Below, in pieces: positions 1-8,550 of a stretch of 64,000 bases of DNA (position 1 is its first letter; every line of letters begins with the position of its first letter). A model generated the notes under the pieces. The model made no database searches and was not told the DNA's origin. It saw only the letters and a list, made by a program, of their open reading frames with translations. Made by a program: the position numbers and the translations under genes. The stretch is from Microbacterium psychrotolerans. GTDB taxonomy: Bacteria > Actinomycetota > Actinomycetes > Actinomycetales > Microbacteriaceae. The stretch spans positions 434,001-498,000 of the forward strand of contig NZ_JAVFWO010000003.1 in assembly GCF_031085295.1 (NCBI RefSeq). Direction: 5' to 3'.

Positions 1-49
1 GAAGTCCCGAGGATGCCGCCGCGGGGGCGACCGGCGAAAGGACCGTCCG

Positions 50-514
50 ATGTCCGACGAGCAATTCCTCACCGTTCCCTCGATTCCGGGTGAGGTGAGA
101 GACGATCGCCATCCGGGGTCGATCGAGGTGCTGAACTGGAGCTGGCTCGTCTCCCACGCGTCTTCCGGCGGGCCGGGTGGGGGAGGCAGGGTAGGCAGAG
201 CGGAGCTGTCCGACATCATGGTGGTGCTCCGCCTCGACTCGGCCACTCCGCTCCTGTTCGACGCCTGTGCGCGCGGCAAGCGGTTCGGCGAGGCTCTGCT
301 GTCCGTTCGCCGGCAGGGGATGATCGGCGACTATCTCACCCTGCGCCTGAGCGACGCGGTCGTGACCACCGTCAGCACCACCCATCCGGGCGACGATCCG
401 GTCGTGCAGACCTCGCTGGGCTTCGCGTCTGTCACGATGACGCACCAGATTCCGCAGCCCGATGGCTCGCTGGGCGACCCGGTATCGGTCACCCTCGGGC
501 AGCAGCAGGTCTGA
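50..514 (+). CDS. Hcp-family (type VI secretion tube-like) protein
   Basis: 154 aa, close to the usual Hcp length of about 160. The start follows a GAAAGGA ribosome site. Family features seen are the N-terminal IPGE motif (about residues 12-15), an aromatic SW segment near 30, a Gly-rich loop (about 40-47), LFDAC near 70, a VRRQG strand near 87 and a C-terminal block of beta strands. Known Hcp proteins form hexameric rings that stack into the tube of type VI secretion systems. No sheath, VgrG or baseplate gene is next to it, and a Gram-positive-type genome would not carry a classical T6SS, so it is an orphan here. It may be a stand-alone secreted or contractile-system-derived ring protein; the role is unknown. 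It converges with the next gene. Confidence 0.82.
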   Translation: MSDEQFLTVPSIPGEVRDDRHPGSIEVLNWSWLVSHASSGGPGGGGRVGRAELSDIMVVLRLDSATPLLFDACARGKRFGEALLSVRRQGMIGDYLTLRLSDAVVTTVSTTHPGDDPVVQTSLGFASVTMTHQIPQPDGSLGDPVSVTLGQQQV

Positions 515-623
515 CGAGCTCTTGGGCGGATTCGGCGCGTCCGTCTCAGTCGCCGCGGCGGATGCTGACGGGCGACGAAGGAGTGCATCGAAGGCCGTTG
601 CTCAGCGACCGCGCGAGCGTCGT

Positions 624-1103
624 CTATGACGCGTCGGCCAGCCACGCTCGCAGCTGCTCGACGACGAACGCGTGGTCGTCGGCCTGCGGCAGGCCCGAGA
701 CGCCGACCGTCCCGACGACGCCGACGCCCTCGATCGTGATCGGGAAGACGCCTCCGTGCGCCGCGTACCGGGCCGTGTCGAGGCGCGCATCGGTGTCGAA
801 GTTCCTGCCCACGGCCCGGAATGACAGCCCGACCCCGAACGACGACCGGCTGTACCGCCGGGCGACGCGCGACTTGCGCTCCAGCCACCCGTCGTTGTCG
901 GCACTCGAGCCGGGCAGCGCCGTGTGGAACACCCGCGCCTCGCCGAGCGTGATGCCGATGACGATCGGGAGCCCCGCCGCCGCGGCGGCCCCGCGCATCC
1001 GAGTGCCGAGAGCCCAGGCATCCGTCAGATCGAAGCGAGGGAGCACCAGCTCGGCCTCGTCGGCCTGGACGCGGGCGAGCTGGGCGGCGATGTCGTCGGT
1101 CAT
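624..1103 (-). CDS. UPF0303 / HbpS-like domain protein
   Basis: 159 aa, matching the UPF0303 family often labelled heme-degrading domain-containing protein. Visible features are the N-terminal helix rich in Asp and Glu, the GITLGEARVFHTALPG stretch (about residues 50-65), a WLERKSRVARRY block near 73-84 and a C-terminal GVVGTVGVSGLPQADDH motif typical of the HbpS/GlcG fold. Family members are cytosolic and small; the biochemical role is poorly settled. A leaderless-type -10 (TAGGTT) lies 6 nt before the ATG and there is no Shine-Dalgarno sequence. It is monocistronic and convergent with the Hcp-like gene. Confidence 0.8.
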   Translation of the reverse strand: MTDDIAAQLARVQADEAELVLPRFDLTDAWALGTRMRGAAAAAGLPIVIGITLGEARVFHTALPGSSADNDGWLERKSRVARRYSRSSFGVGLSFRAVGRNFDTDARLDTARYAAHGGVFPITIEGVGVVGTVGVSGLPQADDHAFVVEQLRAWLADAS

Positions 1104-1109
1104 GGGACG

Positions 1110-1115
1110 AACCTA
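1110..1115 (-). promoter_or_regulatory. Leaderless-type -10 (TAGGTT)
   Basis: On the minus strand TAGGTT is followed by 6 nt and then the ATG of the UPF0303 gene. This matches the actinobacterial leaderless pattern. No clear -35 is visible. Confidence 0.55.
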
Positions 1116-1318
1116 CCTACTGTCCGAGGTCGGCTCGATCGATTCGCCCTCTGTGACGGGCCGGGAGCTTGGGGGGCGATCCCGGCAGCGCGGCGTTGTG
1201 GCGGGGATTCCTCCCCAGGCAGTGGTTTCGCGGGCTGATTCGATGTTGTCCACAGAACCGGCGCTGACCAGCGCTTTTGCGGCTCACGGATGTCGGAGCC
1301 CCTCGCCAGAATCGGGGT

Positions 1319-2730
1319 ATGAACTTCCCACTCGCCGACCTCACCGGTGCCGCCGATCTGCTCGGCGACACGCTCGGTTCGGCACTCGGCAGTGAGGCGC
1401 ATCGGGCCTTATCGCACCGCGAGCTGGTCGACGCCTTGGGCGTCATCGAACGGATGGGACGGATCACGGATGCCGCTCGCATCGCGTTCGGCGGTGAGGT
1501 CGGGCGACGCGCTGACTCCGAGTTCGGAGACGATGCCATCACCGCGCAGTTCGGCTGCGTGTCGGCGCAGGAACTCGTGGAGCGCGCGACATTGGTGTCG
1601 GGCGCAACGGCGCGGGCTCGGCTGCGCGATGCGAAGGCGATCACCCGCAGGGTGACGTTGACCGGGCAGACGCGTCCGGCGCCGCTCGAGCATGCGCGGG
1701 CGGCGTTGGCTTCCGGGCGGCTCAGTGCCGATGCGCTGACCACGATCGTCGACGCACTGCGACCGCTGCTCGGGCGCTGTTCGGTCGATGAGCTCGACGC
1801 TGCTGAGTTCGAGCTTGTGGGGGGCGGCGGTGGGTGCTGCCGAGGCGCCGGCCTGCGGCATCCATGAATTGAAGGTCATGGCAACCACGTGGGCGTTGTT
1901 CCTCGACCCGGATGGCACTCTCCCCGATGAGGAGTACGCAGAGCGGATGCGCGGGATCCGCGTCAGCCGGCGGTCGCGCCGCGGTCTGCGCCGGATCTAT
2001 GGCGACGTCACGGACGACGTCGCGGCGCAGTTCTACCGACTCGTCGACGCGCATCTCAACCCGCGTGCGCAGGACCGCGGGCCGCGGTTCGTAGATGCTG
2101 CGTCCGAAGGGGCGCCAGACGACTGCGTGCCCGATCCGCGCACCATCGATCAGAAGCGGCACGATGCGTTCGCGTCCATCCTGTCCGCAGCGGCGCGCGC
2201 GGCAGAGACTCCGACCCTAGGCGGTGCCGCGCCGACCCTGATCGTCACGGCCATGGAGCAGGATCTGGCTGAGCCGAACGGTGTCGCGTTCGTCGAGAGC
2301 GCCGCCGGGCCGGTGGCGGTTCCGGCGTCGCTCGCCCGGCACATCGGCTGCCACGGGACGATCCACCGGCTCACCGTTTCGGCGAACGGCGCGATCAAGG
2401 CACTCCAGGTCGAGGACCGTGTTCAACCACTGGCAGCGCAAGGCGATCGGCGCCCGCGACGGTGGCTGTGTCATCCCGGGCTGCGCCGTAGCCGCCGCCT
2501 GGTGCGAGGTGCCACGTCATCGACTGGGCGAAGGGCGGCCCGACCTCCGTCGACAACGGCGTTCTGCTCTGTTGGCTCATCATCGCGGCATCGAGACCAG
2601 CGGATGGGAGATCCGCATGGTCGACGGCATGCCGCAGGTGCGACCACCCGGCTGGGTCGACCCGCAACGACGCTGGCGAGAGCCCAACCGGCTCCTGCTC
2701 GCTGAACTCAGGCGTGCGAGGTCCGCGTAG
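1319..2730 (+). pseudogene. Frameshifted DUF222 / HNH endonuclease-like gene
   Basis: Read across frames, this is one DUF222 protein with a C-terminal HNH nuclease domain, a family with many copies in Microbacteriaceae and mycobacteria. Frame 1 from ATG 1319 gives the DUF222 N-terminus. A six-G run at 1819-1824 shifts the frame; the next frame carries DUF222 to about 2420; then a third frame carries the HNH part (GGCVIPGC near 2460). Two further indels fall inside the HNH core: near 2507 (CEV is followed by a broken HHVIDW) and near 2570 (CWLHH broken). These two cancel each other. At least four disruptions argue for real decay rather than one sequencing error. No single product covers the catalytic domain. 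Confidence 0.85.
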
Positions 2731-2811
2731 GAGGCTCCCACGCTCACGTCGTTCCGCGACCCGGCCGGAGGGGGAGGTCGGGCTGCGTGGCGAGTGCCTG
2801 CGCCGGCAATT

Positions 2812-2872
2812 GCCGCTCGCGCGCCCAGCGCCCGCTACGCCGGCAGCCGCCGCTCGCGCGCCAGCGCCCGCT
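2812..2872. repeat. Short direct repeat at the 3-prime end of the WYL gene
   Basis: Two copies of a 24-25 nt GC-rich unit lie at 2812-2836 and 2849-2872, differing by one extra C. The right copy encodes the Glu/Arg/Ala-rich C-terminus of the WYL regulator and the left copy lies across and beyond its stop codon. It looks like a local slippage duplication. Confidence 0.7.
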
Positions 2873-3857
2873 CGGGCGGAAGCGGCGGCGCGGGCGCGTC
2901 CAGGGCGCGCAGCATCCGCTCGAGAGTCTCGCGCAACTGCTCGCGTGCGGGCGAACCCAAGTCCGTCGTGTACTCGACACCGGCAGGGATCCACGAGAGC
3001 CCGTACATCGTCTCGCGGAAGTCGCCACCGCCGACCGGCCACCGCGTGTGCGCGTCGTCCTCGGCGGTCGCGCCCTGGCCCCACTGGCCGAAGTAGTCGC
3101 GCATCGCCTCGAGCGGCAGCTCCATCACCGCGTCCGCCTCCACAGACTGACGCACCCACGATCGCGCCACGAAGATGAACTCCTCGATCTGCTCGGGCGT
3201 GAGCGGCTTCGGCTCGAACAGCACACGCGTGTGCTCGACCGAAGCCAGACGGTCGACGCGGAACGTGCGCCAGTCCTCCTTCTCGATGTCCCAGCAGAGC
3301 AGGTACCAGTGCCGGTCGGCCGGTGCCAGGGCGTGCGGTTCGACGCGGCGGTGCGTGACCTCGCCGGATGCCGCCGTATAGATGAAGCGCACGCGCTCGT
3401 GGTCGCGGGTGGCGAGGGCGAGCTCGCCGAGCACCTCGCCCGAGACCGCCGCGCCGGCGTTGAGGCCTGCCGGCTGCACGGCTTCGGCCAGCGCGGTGAC
3501 GCGGCGGCGCAGCGGAGCCGGGAGCACCTGCTCGAGCTTCGCAAGCGCCGTGATGGTCGTTTCGGGACCGCTGACGAGGCGCTGCGATGCGGCGACGCGC
3601 AGACCGATCGCCATGGCCACGGCCTCCTCGTCCGTGAGCAGCAGCGGCGGCACCGCGCTGCCGGCCTCGAGGCGGTAGCCGCCGGCGGCGCCCGGCGACG
3701 ACTCGATGCGATAGCCGAGATCGCGCAGCCGCTCGACGTCGCGCCGGACGGTGCGCTCGGTCACGCCCAGGCGATCCGCCAGCTCGGAGCCCGGCCAGTG
3801 CCGGTGCGTCTGGAGCAGGTTCAGCAGCGAGAGGGCGCGCGTCGTCGTATCGGACAT
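2835..3857 (-). CDS. HTH-WYL transcriptional regulator (YafY/PafC type)
   Basis: 340 aa. The N-terminus (about residues 5-60) is an HTH_11-type winged helix with ELADRLGVTERTVRRDVERL as the recognition region. A WYL domain follows (about 140-215), with DRHWYLLCWD as its signature, and then a WCX-like C-terminal region. WYL proteins are cytosolic regulators that sense small ligands or nucleic acid. The gene is divergent from the ABC exporter at 3919, and a perfect 7+7 inverted repeat sits between them, so it probably controls both the exporter and itself. The Ala/Pro/Arg-rich last 30 residues come from the local repeat. Function as a regulator is near certain; the target is inferred from position. 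Confidence 0.88.
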   Translation of the reverse strand: MSDTTTRALSLLNLLQTHRHWPGSELADRLGVTERTVRRDVERLRDLGYRIESSPGAAGGYRLEAGSAVPPLLLTDEEAVAMAIGLRVAASQRLVSGPETTITALAKLEQVLPAPLRRRVTALAEAVQPAGLNAGAAVSGEVLGELALATRDHERVRFIYTAASGEVTHRRVEPHALAPADRHWYLLCWDIEKEDWRTFRVDRLASVEHTRVLFEPKPLTPEQIEEFIFVARSWVRQSVEADAVMELPLEAMRDYFGQWGQGATAEDDAHTRWPVGGGDFRETMYGLSWIPAGVEYTTDLGSPAREQLRETLERMLRALDAPAPPLPPERALARERRLPA

Positions 3858-3877
3858 GACTCAAGATTGCCCTAGAT

Positions 3878-3898
3878 TGCGGACCGGAACTGTCCGCA
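3878..3898. promoter_or_regulatory. Perfect inverted repeat, probable WYL operator
   Basis: TGCGGAC, a 7-nt spacer, then GTCCGCA, between the divergent WYL regulator and ABC exporter genes. It lies just upstream of the exporter -10 (TAGCTT, 3907) and near the regulator promoter, so a bound dimer could act on both. Confidence 0.65.
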
Positions 3899-3906
3899 TT
3901 CGTTCC

Positions 3907-3912
3907 TAGCTT
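3907..3912 (+). promoter_or_regulatory. Leaderless-type -10 (TAGCTT)
   Basis: TAGCTT, then 6 nt, then the ATG of the ABC ATPase gene. The gap has only a weak GAGG, so leaderless translation is likely. Confidence 0.55.
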
Positions 3913-3918
3913 GAGGTC

Positions 3919-5016
3919 ATGGCGAACGAATCGATCATCCAAGCGCAGGGACTCACCAAGCGTTTCACCGTGAAAGGCAAGACGGTCGAGGCCGTCACCG
4001 ACCTCACGTTCGAGGTGGCGCGCGGCGAACTCGTCGCGTTCCTCGGACCCAACGGCGCCGGCAAATCGACGAGCCTGCGCATGCTCACGACCCTCATTCC
4101 CCCGACGGCGGGCACGGCGAGGGTCGTCGGCTTCGACATCCTGAAGCAGCCGGCCGACGTCCGCGCCCGCATCGGGTACGTCGGCCAGCTCACGAGCGGC
4201 AGTTTCTCGCAGCGCGCGCGTGACGAACTGCTGAGTCAGGGGGCGTTCTACGGCATGTCGAAGGCCGCGGCGCGCGCGCGTGCCGACGAGCTCATCGAGT
4301 CGCTGGACCTCGCCGGCTTCGCGACGCGGTCGGTGCAGCAGCTGTCGGGCGGGCAGAAGCGCCGGCTCGACATCGCGCTCGGCCTTATGCACGCGCCGCC
4401 GCTCCTCTTCCTCGACGAGCCGTCGACCGGACTCGACCCGCAGAGCCGCGCCAACCTGTGGCAGCACATCATCGACCTGCGCGCGCAGCACGGCACCACG
4501 GTCTTCCTCACCACGCACTACCTCGAGGAGGCCGACCGCTACGCCGAACGCGTCATGGTCATGGACCGCGGCCGCGTGATCGCCGACGACACCGCAACGC
4601 GGCTCAAGGCCGAGCTCGCAGGCGACGTGCTCACGTTCGGCTTCGCGACGCAGGCGGATGCCGCAGCCGCGGTCGCCGTCGTTCAGGGGCTGACCGATCG
4701 CGAGGTGCGCCGGACGGCGGGAGATGCGGCCGAGGACGCCGCGCAGACGTTCGTGACGGTCACGGCACCCGAGGGCGATGCGCTGCTGCCCGCGGCCGTC
4801 CGCGCGCTGGACGCCGCGGGACTCGCCGTCCGCACCGCGACCGGCGTTCCGCCGACGCTGGACGACGTCTTCCTCGCCCTCACCGGCCGCACGCTGCGCG
4901 AGGCGGGCGAGGGCGAGGGCGAGCCCGATGAGGACGCAGACAAGAGTGCAGGCGCCGCGGACGCGGCATCCCGAACCGCCGAACCCGCGGCCGAGAAGAC
5001 AGGAGCGAACCGATGA
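3919..5016 (+). CDS. DrrA-like ABC exporter ATPase
   Basis: 365 aa ABC ATPase of the daunorubicin-resistance (DrrA) family. Walker A GPNGAGKST (about residues 43-51), signature LSGGQKRRLDIALGL (about 141-155), Walker B LLFLDEPSTGLD (about 160-171) and the H-loop TTHYLEEAD (about 197-205) are all intact. A family-typical C-terminal region follows, and then an acidic, Ala-rich tail (GEGEGEPDEDAD and onward) that is longer than usual. The last four bases overlap the start of the ABC-2 permease, so the two are translationally coupled. Together they form a cytoplasmic ATPase plus membrane channel exporting drugs, lipids or a toxic compound; the substrate cannot be told. It is probably controlled by the divergent WYL regulator. 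Confidence 0.93.
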   Translation: MANESIIQAQGLTKRFTVKGKTVEAVTDLTFEVARGELVAFLGPNGAGKSTSLRMLTTLIPPTAGTARVVGFDILKQPADVRARIGYVGQLTSGSFSQRARDELLSQGAFYGMSKAAARARADELIESLDLAGFATRSVQQLSGGQKRRLDIALGLMHAPPLLFLDEPSTGLDPQSRANLWQHIIDLRAQHGTTVFLTTHYLEEADRYAERVMVMDRGRVIADDTATRLKAELAGDVLTFGFATQADAAAAVAVVQGLTDREVRRTAGDAAEDAAQTFVTVTAPEGDALLPAAVRALDAAGLAVRTATGVPPTLDDVFLALTGRTLREAGEGEGEPDEDADKSAGAADAASRTAEPAAEKTGANR

Positions 5017-5813
5017 CCGCCCAGACCCAGACCCAGACCCGGCCCGACACCGCGGTGCGGGCGAACCCGGCGCGCGATACGTGGAACGTGCTCACGCGCG
5101 AGCTGAAGCCGGTCGTGCGCGACCCGTTCACGCTGATCTTCAGCCTGGTGCAGCCGCTGGTGTTCCTGGGGCTCTTCGCACCGCTCCTCGTGGGTTCGTC
5201 GGGCCAGCCGGTGGGGGAGACCCTGCAGTGGTTCGTACCCGGCGTGCTCGTGATGATCGTGCTGTTCGGCACCGGGGCGACCGGCTCGAACCTGCAGTAC
5301 GAGATGATGACGGGCTCGCACGAGCGCACCCTGGTCGCGCCTCTCGCGCGCTCGTCGCTGCTGGTCGGTCGCGCGCTGAAGGAGATCGCGCCGATCGTCG
5401 TGCAGGCACTCATCATCGTGCTCATCGCGTGGCCGTTCGGCTTCACGATCAACGTGCCGGGGCTGGTGATCGGGCTCGCCCTGCTCGCGGTGTTCGGCAT
5501 CGGGCTCGGGGCGCTGTCGTACACGCTGGCGCTGAAGACCAAGGATCGCGAGTGGCTGTTCTGGGGCGTGCAGCAGACGCTCATCTTCCCGCTGCTGATC
5601 CTGTCGGGCATGCTGCTGCCCCTCGACGATGCGCCCGCGTGGATGCGCGCGGTCGCCACCGTCAACCCGATCAACTGGGTCGTGCAGGCGGAGCGGGCGC
5701 TGTTCGCCGGCGACCTCGGGAACATCACCGTCCTCTGGGGCTGGGTCGCGGCGGTCGCCCTCGCAATCCTCGGCCTGGCCGTCGGCATCCGCGCCATGCG
5801 CAAGAGCAGCTGA
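5013..5813 (+). CDS. ABC-2 type exporter permease (DrrB-like)
   Basis: 266 aa with a cytoplasmic N-terminus, an amphipathic LTRELKPVVRDPFTLIF region (about 30-46) and six predicted membrane segments, as in DrrB-type ABC-2 permeases. The extracellular loop before the last helix carries the family-typical PLDDAPAWMRAVATVNPINWVVQ (about 208-230). It starts inside the end of the ATPase gene (ATGA overlap). It is the membrane half of the exporter. A strong terminator follows at 5862-5900. Confidence 0.93.
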   Translation: MTAQTQTQTRPDTAVRANPARDTWNVLTRELKPVVRDPFTLIFSLVQPLVFLGLFAPLLVGSSGQPVGETLQWFVPGVLVMIVLFGTGATGSNLQYEMMTGSHERTLVAPLARSSLLVGRALKEIAPIVVQALIIVLIAWPFGFTINVPGLVIGLALLAVFGIGLGALSYTLALKTKDREWLFWGVQQTLIFPLLILSGMLLPLDDAPAWMRAVATVNPINWVVQAERALFAGDLGNITVLWGWVAAVALAILGLAVGIRAMRKSS

Positions 5814-5861
5814 GTCGCACCCGGCGCCGGCGACCCGGTCGTTGAGCGCGCGAAACGAGAC

Positions 5862-5900
5862 GAAACGCCCCGGACCGTCGCGGAACGTCCGGGGCGTTTC
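5862..5900. terminator. Bidirectional hairpin terminator
   Basis: A perfect 14-bp stem (5862-5875 with 5887-5900) around an 11-nt loop, between the convergent exporter operon and the diguanylate cyclase gene. Confidence 0.85.
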
Positions 5901-5908
5901 GTCGCGCG

Positions 5909-7420
5909 CTAGAGCGCGCTCTGCTCCACGACCGGAAGCCCGACGGGGACGGGAGCCGTCTCGGCGCGGGCGAGTGCTACCCGGTCTCCGCCGGCCATCT
6001 TCGCCTCGTACATGGCGTGGTCGGCCGCGCGGATGAGCTGATCCATCACCGGGGCGCCGTCGTTCCCGACCGTGACCACGCCGACACTCGCCGTGATCGA
6101 CAGCACGCTCGGAAGCTCGTCGTACGGCTCGGCGATCGAGGCGCGGATGCGGTCGGCGAGAACTGCGGCGTCGCCCACGCTGTCCACCGCCGCGACCGCG
6201 ATGAACTCGTCTCCGCCGAACCGGCCGAGCACGTCCGTCTCGCGGATCACACCGCGTAGACGCTGACCGATCTCGCGCAGCAGCGCGTCTCCGGCGGCGT
6301 GACCGAGGAGATCGTTGACGGCCTTGAAGCCATCGAGATCGATGAAGATGACGGTCAGCGCGGAGTACCCCTGGAGTATGGTGCGCGTGACGTCTTCCTC
6401 GATCAGCCGCCGGTTCGGCAGCCCGGTCACCTCATCGTGCATCGCTGCGCGGCGAAGCGTGTCTTCAAGACGGATGCGCGCGATCGCCTGCGCCGCTTGA
6501 TTCGAGAGCGCTTCGGCGAGCGGCACCGCCTCTTCGTCGAACTCCCGGGGGTGATCGAAGAAGCAGATCATCGAACCGACCGCGTCGCCATGGGACCGCA
6601 TCGGTGAGGCGATCGCTGCGTGGACTCCGCCCGCACGATAGATGTCGCTCACGCCAACCCCCGGGAGGTGCGAGTCGGCCTCGTCGGGGGAACGCACGAT
6701 CAGGACTTCTCCGCCGAGCATGGTCACCGTCCCGGCGGGCCGGAGACCCGTCGGCCAGTGCGCGGCGAGGGGATTCACCCCGGCGGCGTGGAAGAGGCCT
6801 TCTGCACCCGCCAGCTGCACGCTGACCGCGCTCGCCGCGAACGCCCGCTTCGCCACATCCACCAGCAGCTCTGCCGCATCGATCTCGGTTCTGACGTTGC
6901 CGAAGCCGACCGCAGCGTTCAGGAGGATCTGCAGCCGCTGCCGACCACGTTCGGTCTTCGCCTCTGCGCCCTGGAACCCGAGACTGAAGGCGGACCGCGT
7001 CGACACGTCGTAGACGGCGAGGCGTTCGACCCCGCACTGGTCTTGGCCGAGAGAGCCGACGACGACGGGGCGGACGACTCCCGACACGCCGTGCAGGGTG
7101 GCATCGGTGGGGCGCTGTCCGTCAGCGCCGGCCAGCGGCATCCGCAGGGTCAGCAGCGTTTCAAGCGGCCGCCCGATGACCGCCTCGCGGTCGCAGTCGA
7201 GCCACGTCAGGACCTGGGGGTTGGCGTCGAGGATCACGGAGTGCCGATCGACGGCGATCAGTCCGCAGACGGCGAGACCTAACACGGAATGCTCGCGTCG
7301 CGGAGGGTCGAACGGGAGCAGCAGCCGATCGGAGTTCTTCGGTCGGTCACGAGTGCCTCCTAGCTTCAGCGCCGAGGCGGTGAGGGGTGGCGAGACGGCG
7401 TGGGGGGTCGGGTCGGCCAT
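5909..7420 (-). CDS. PAS-GAF-GGDEF diguanylate cyclase
   Basis: 503 aa, soluble, no membrane segment. A PAS-like domain (about residues 45-130; VILDANPQVLTWL), a GAF domain (about 165-310) and a GGDEF domain (about 335-490) follow in order. The active-site motif FGGDEF is intact, as are HDEVTGLPNRR and the Mg-binding IDLDGFKAVND, so it should make cyclic di-GMP from GTP. No EAL or HD-GYP domain is fused. ATG 7420 is chosen over an upstream TTG because TAAGTT sits 7 nt before it in the leaderless position. It is divergent from a MarR regulator. The ligand of the PAS and GAF sensor domains is unknown. Confidence 0.92.
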   Translation of the reverse strand: MADPTPHAVSPPLTASALKLGGTRDRPKNSDRLLLPFDPPRREHSVLGLAVCGLIAVDRHSVILDANPQVLTWLDCDREAVIGRPLETLLTLRMPLAGADGQRPTDATLHGVSGVVRPVVVGSLGQDQCGVERLAVYDVSTRSAFSLGFQGAEAKTERGRQRLQILLNAAVGFGNVRTEIDAAELLVDVAKRAFAASAVSVQLAGAEGLFHAAGVNPLAAHWPTGLRPAGTVTMLGGEVLIVRSPDEADSHLPGVGVSDIYRAGGVHAAIASPMRSHGDAVGSMICFFDHPREFDEEAVPLAEALSNQAAQAIARIRLEDTLRRAAMHDEVTGLPNRRLIEEDVTRTILQGYSALTVIFIDLDGFKAVNDLLGHAAGDALLREIGQRLRGVIRETDVLGRFGGDEFIAVAAVDSVGDAAVLADRIRASIAEPYDELPSVLSITASVGVVTVGNDGAPVMDQLIRAADHAMYEAKMAGGDRVALARAETAPVPVGLPVVEQSAL

Positions 7421-7427
7421 TGGGCCC

Positions 7428-7433
7428 AACTTA
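7428..7433 (-). promoter_or_regulatory. Leaderless-type -10 (TAAGTT)
   Basis: On the minus strand TAAGTT is followed by 7 nt and the ATG of the diguanylate cyclase gene. Confidence 0.45.
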
Positions 7434-7521
7434 CCCGATGCTTCGCGAACTTAACTAGAATTCTTGAATATTAGATCGGTTAGCTATATTGCAATCGGAC
7501 TGGCTGAGGGAGAATGGCGGC

Positions 7522-7962
7522 ATGGCGAACGACACACCGGCGCTGAGCCTCGGGCAAGCGCTGCGCCAGTACCTCGACGCGCGCAACGCAGCGATGCTGG
7601 CGGCGCGCGCCAGCCTCGGCATCAGCGACACCGACGCTCGGGCGCTCCTGTTCATCGTGGGTAATCCGGGCACGCGCCCGACGGCCCTGCGTGAGTATCT
7701 CGGGATCACCTCGGCCGGCGTGACGACGCTCATCGACCGCCTGGTGGGACGCTCACTCGTTCGGCGCGACGTCGACCCGGACGACAGGCGGGTGAACCGC
7801 ATCACCGCCACGATCGACATCGCTGAAGATCCGTGGTCGGCCCTCAACCGTTTCGACGACGACTTCGACGTGGCCGTGGGCGCTGCCGACCAGGTGCTGG
7901 TGGGTCACTCCGCCGCCCTGCTGGAGTCGTTGACAGCCGCAACGGTGGGCGCCCGCAACTGA
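7522..7962 (+). CDS. MarR-family transcriptional regulator
   Basis: 146 aa. The winged-helix core runs from about residue 30 to 105, with a recognition helix TSAGVTTLIDRLV and the wing RRDVDPDDRRVNRI, both typical of MarR (the Asp-Asp-Arg-Arg wing). The dimer helices at both ends are present. It is divergent from the diguanylate cyclase across an unusually AT-rich 100-bp gap, so it may control that gene as well as itself. The start ATG follows a GGGAGAA site. The C-terminal part is a little unusual (ASP-rich, DRFDDDFDVAVGAADQVL). The ligand is unknown. Confidence 0.85.
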   Translation: MANDTPALSLGQALRQYLDARNAAMLAARASLGISDTDARALLFIVGNPGTRPTALREYLGITSAGVTTLIDRLVGRSLVRRDVDPDDRRVNRITATIDIAEDPWSALNRFDDDFDVAVGAADQVLVGHSAALLESLTAATVGARN

Positions 7963-7969
7963 TCGCCGA

Positions 7970-8314
7970 TCAGGCGATGTCAGCGCCCTGATGGGCCTGC
8001 GACTTCGCCTCGAGGAACGCGCAGAGTTCAGAGACTGCGGCCAGCTCGGTCGACAACTCCCGAAGGCCGTCCGCATCGAGGACCAGGTTCTCTTCGCGCG
8101 GTTCCATCGTGGCGACCCAGCTGGAGGCGTCCTGCGGGGTCGGCTGGATGAAGACGCCGGTCGGAGCGTGACCCAGTCGGAAGGCCACCAGGCCGGTGTC
8201 GGCCCCACCGTCGCCGTCCTGCACCATCACGCGTGCCGAATCGCCCAGCGGCTTTCCCAGTGCTCGGTACTCGGTGAGCCAAGACTCCAACGTCTCCAGA
8301 TTCCGAAACGCCAT
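7970..8314 (-). CDS. Conserved-looking protein of unknown function
   Basis: 114 aa. The ATG at 8314 is chosen because AGGAGG lies 7 nt upstream; the open frame extends further but has no better start. The protein is soluble and mildly acidic, with no signal or membrane segment. Features seen are an N-terminal helix (LETLESWLTEYRALGKPL), a basic-free strand-rich middle (RVMVQDGDGGADTGLVAFRLG) and a helical C-terminus. I do not recognise a family. It converges with the MarR gene (8 bp apart) and is divergent from the large GH-like gene. Confidence 0.7.
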   Translation of the reverse strand: MAFRNLETLESWLTEYRALGKPLGDSARVMVQDGDGGADTGLVAFRLGHAPTGVFIQPTPQDASSWVATMEPREENLVLDADGLRELSTELAAVSELCAFLEAKSQAHQGADIA

Positions 8315-8538
8315 CGCGATCCTCCTGCTCCACCTGCGACGAGAAAAGTATAGAGAAACGGCCGAATTCTCCACCGAGACGGCCAAGCCTTGCTTTCCGC
8401 GCGGATTCGTGCTTCCGCCGGCCCTGCCGGGGCGGGTTACCCGTCCCGTGGGACCCCCGGGGCTGGTCCGGCATGGCTCCCCGCAACGGGTGTGCAACGG
8501 TTCCCTCCGGTGGTGTAAGGGCGCACTCGGGCCGGACC

Positions 8539-8544
8539 TAGGAT
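8539..8544 (+). promoter_or_regulatory. Leaderless-type -10 (TAGGAT)
   Basis: TAGGAT, then 6 nt, then the ATG of the GH67-like membrane protein. The spacer AGAGG could serve as a very close ribosome site instead. Confidence 0.5.
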
Positions 8545-8550
8545 CAGAGG

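Noticed and set aside
2395..4518. 707-codon open frame on the minus strand over the WYL and exporter genes
   Set aside because: Its sequence is an Arg/Ala/Gly-rich shadow with no family motif; the WYL and ABC genes in other frames have complete motifs and good starts.
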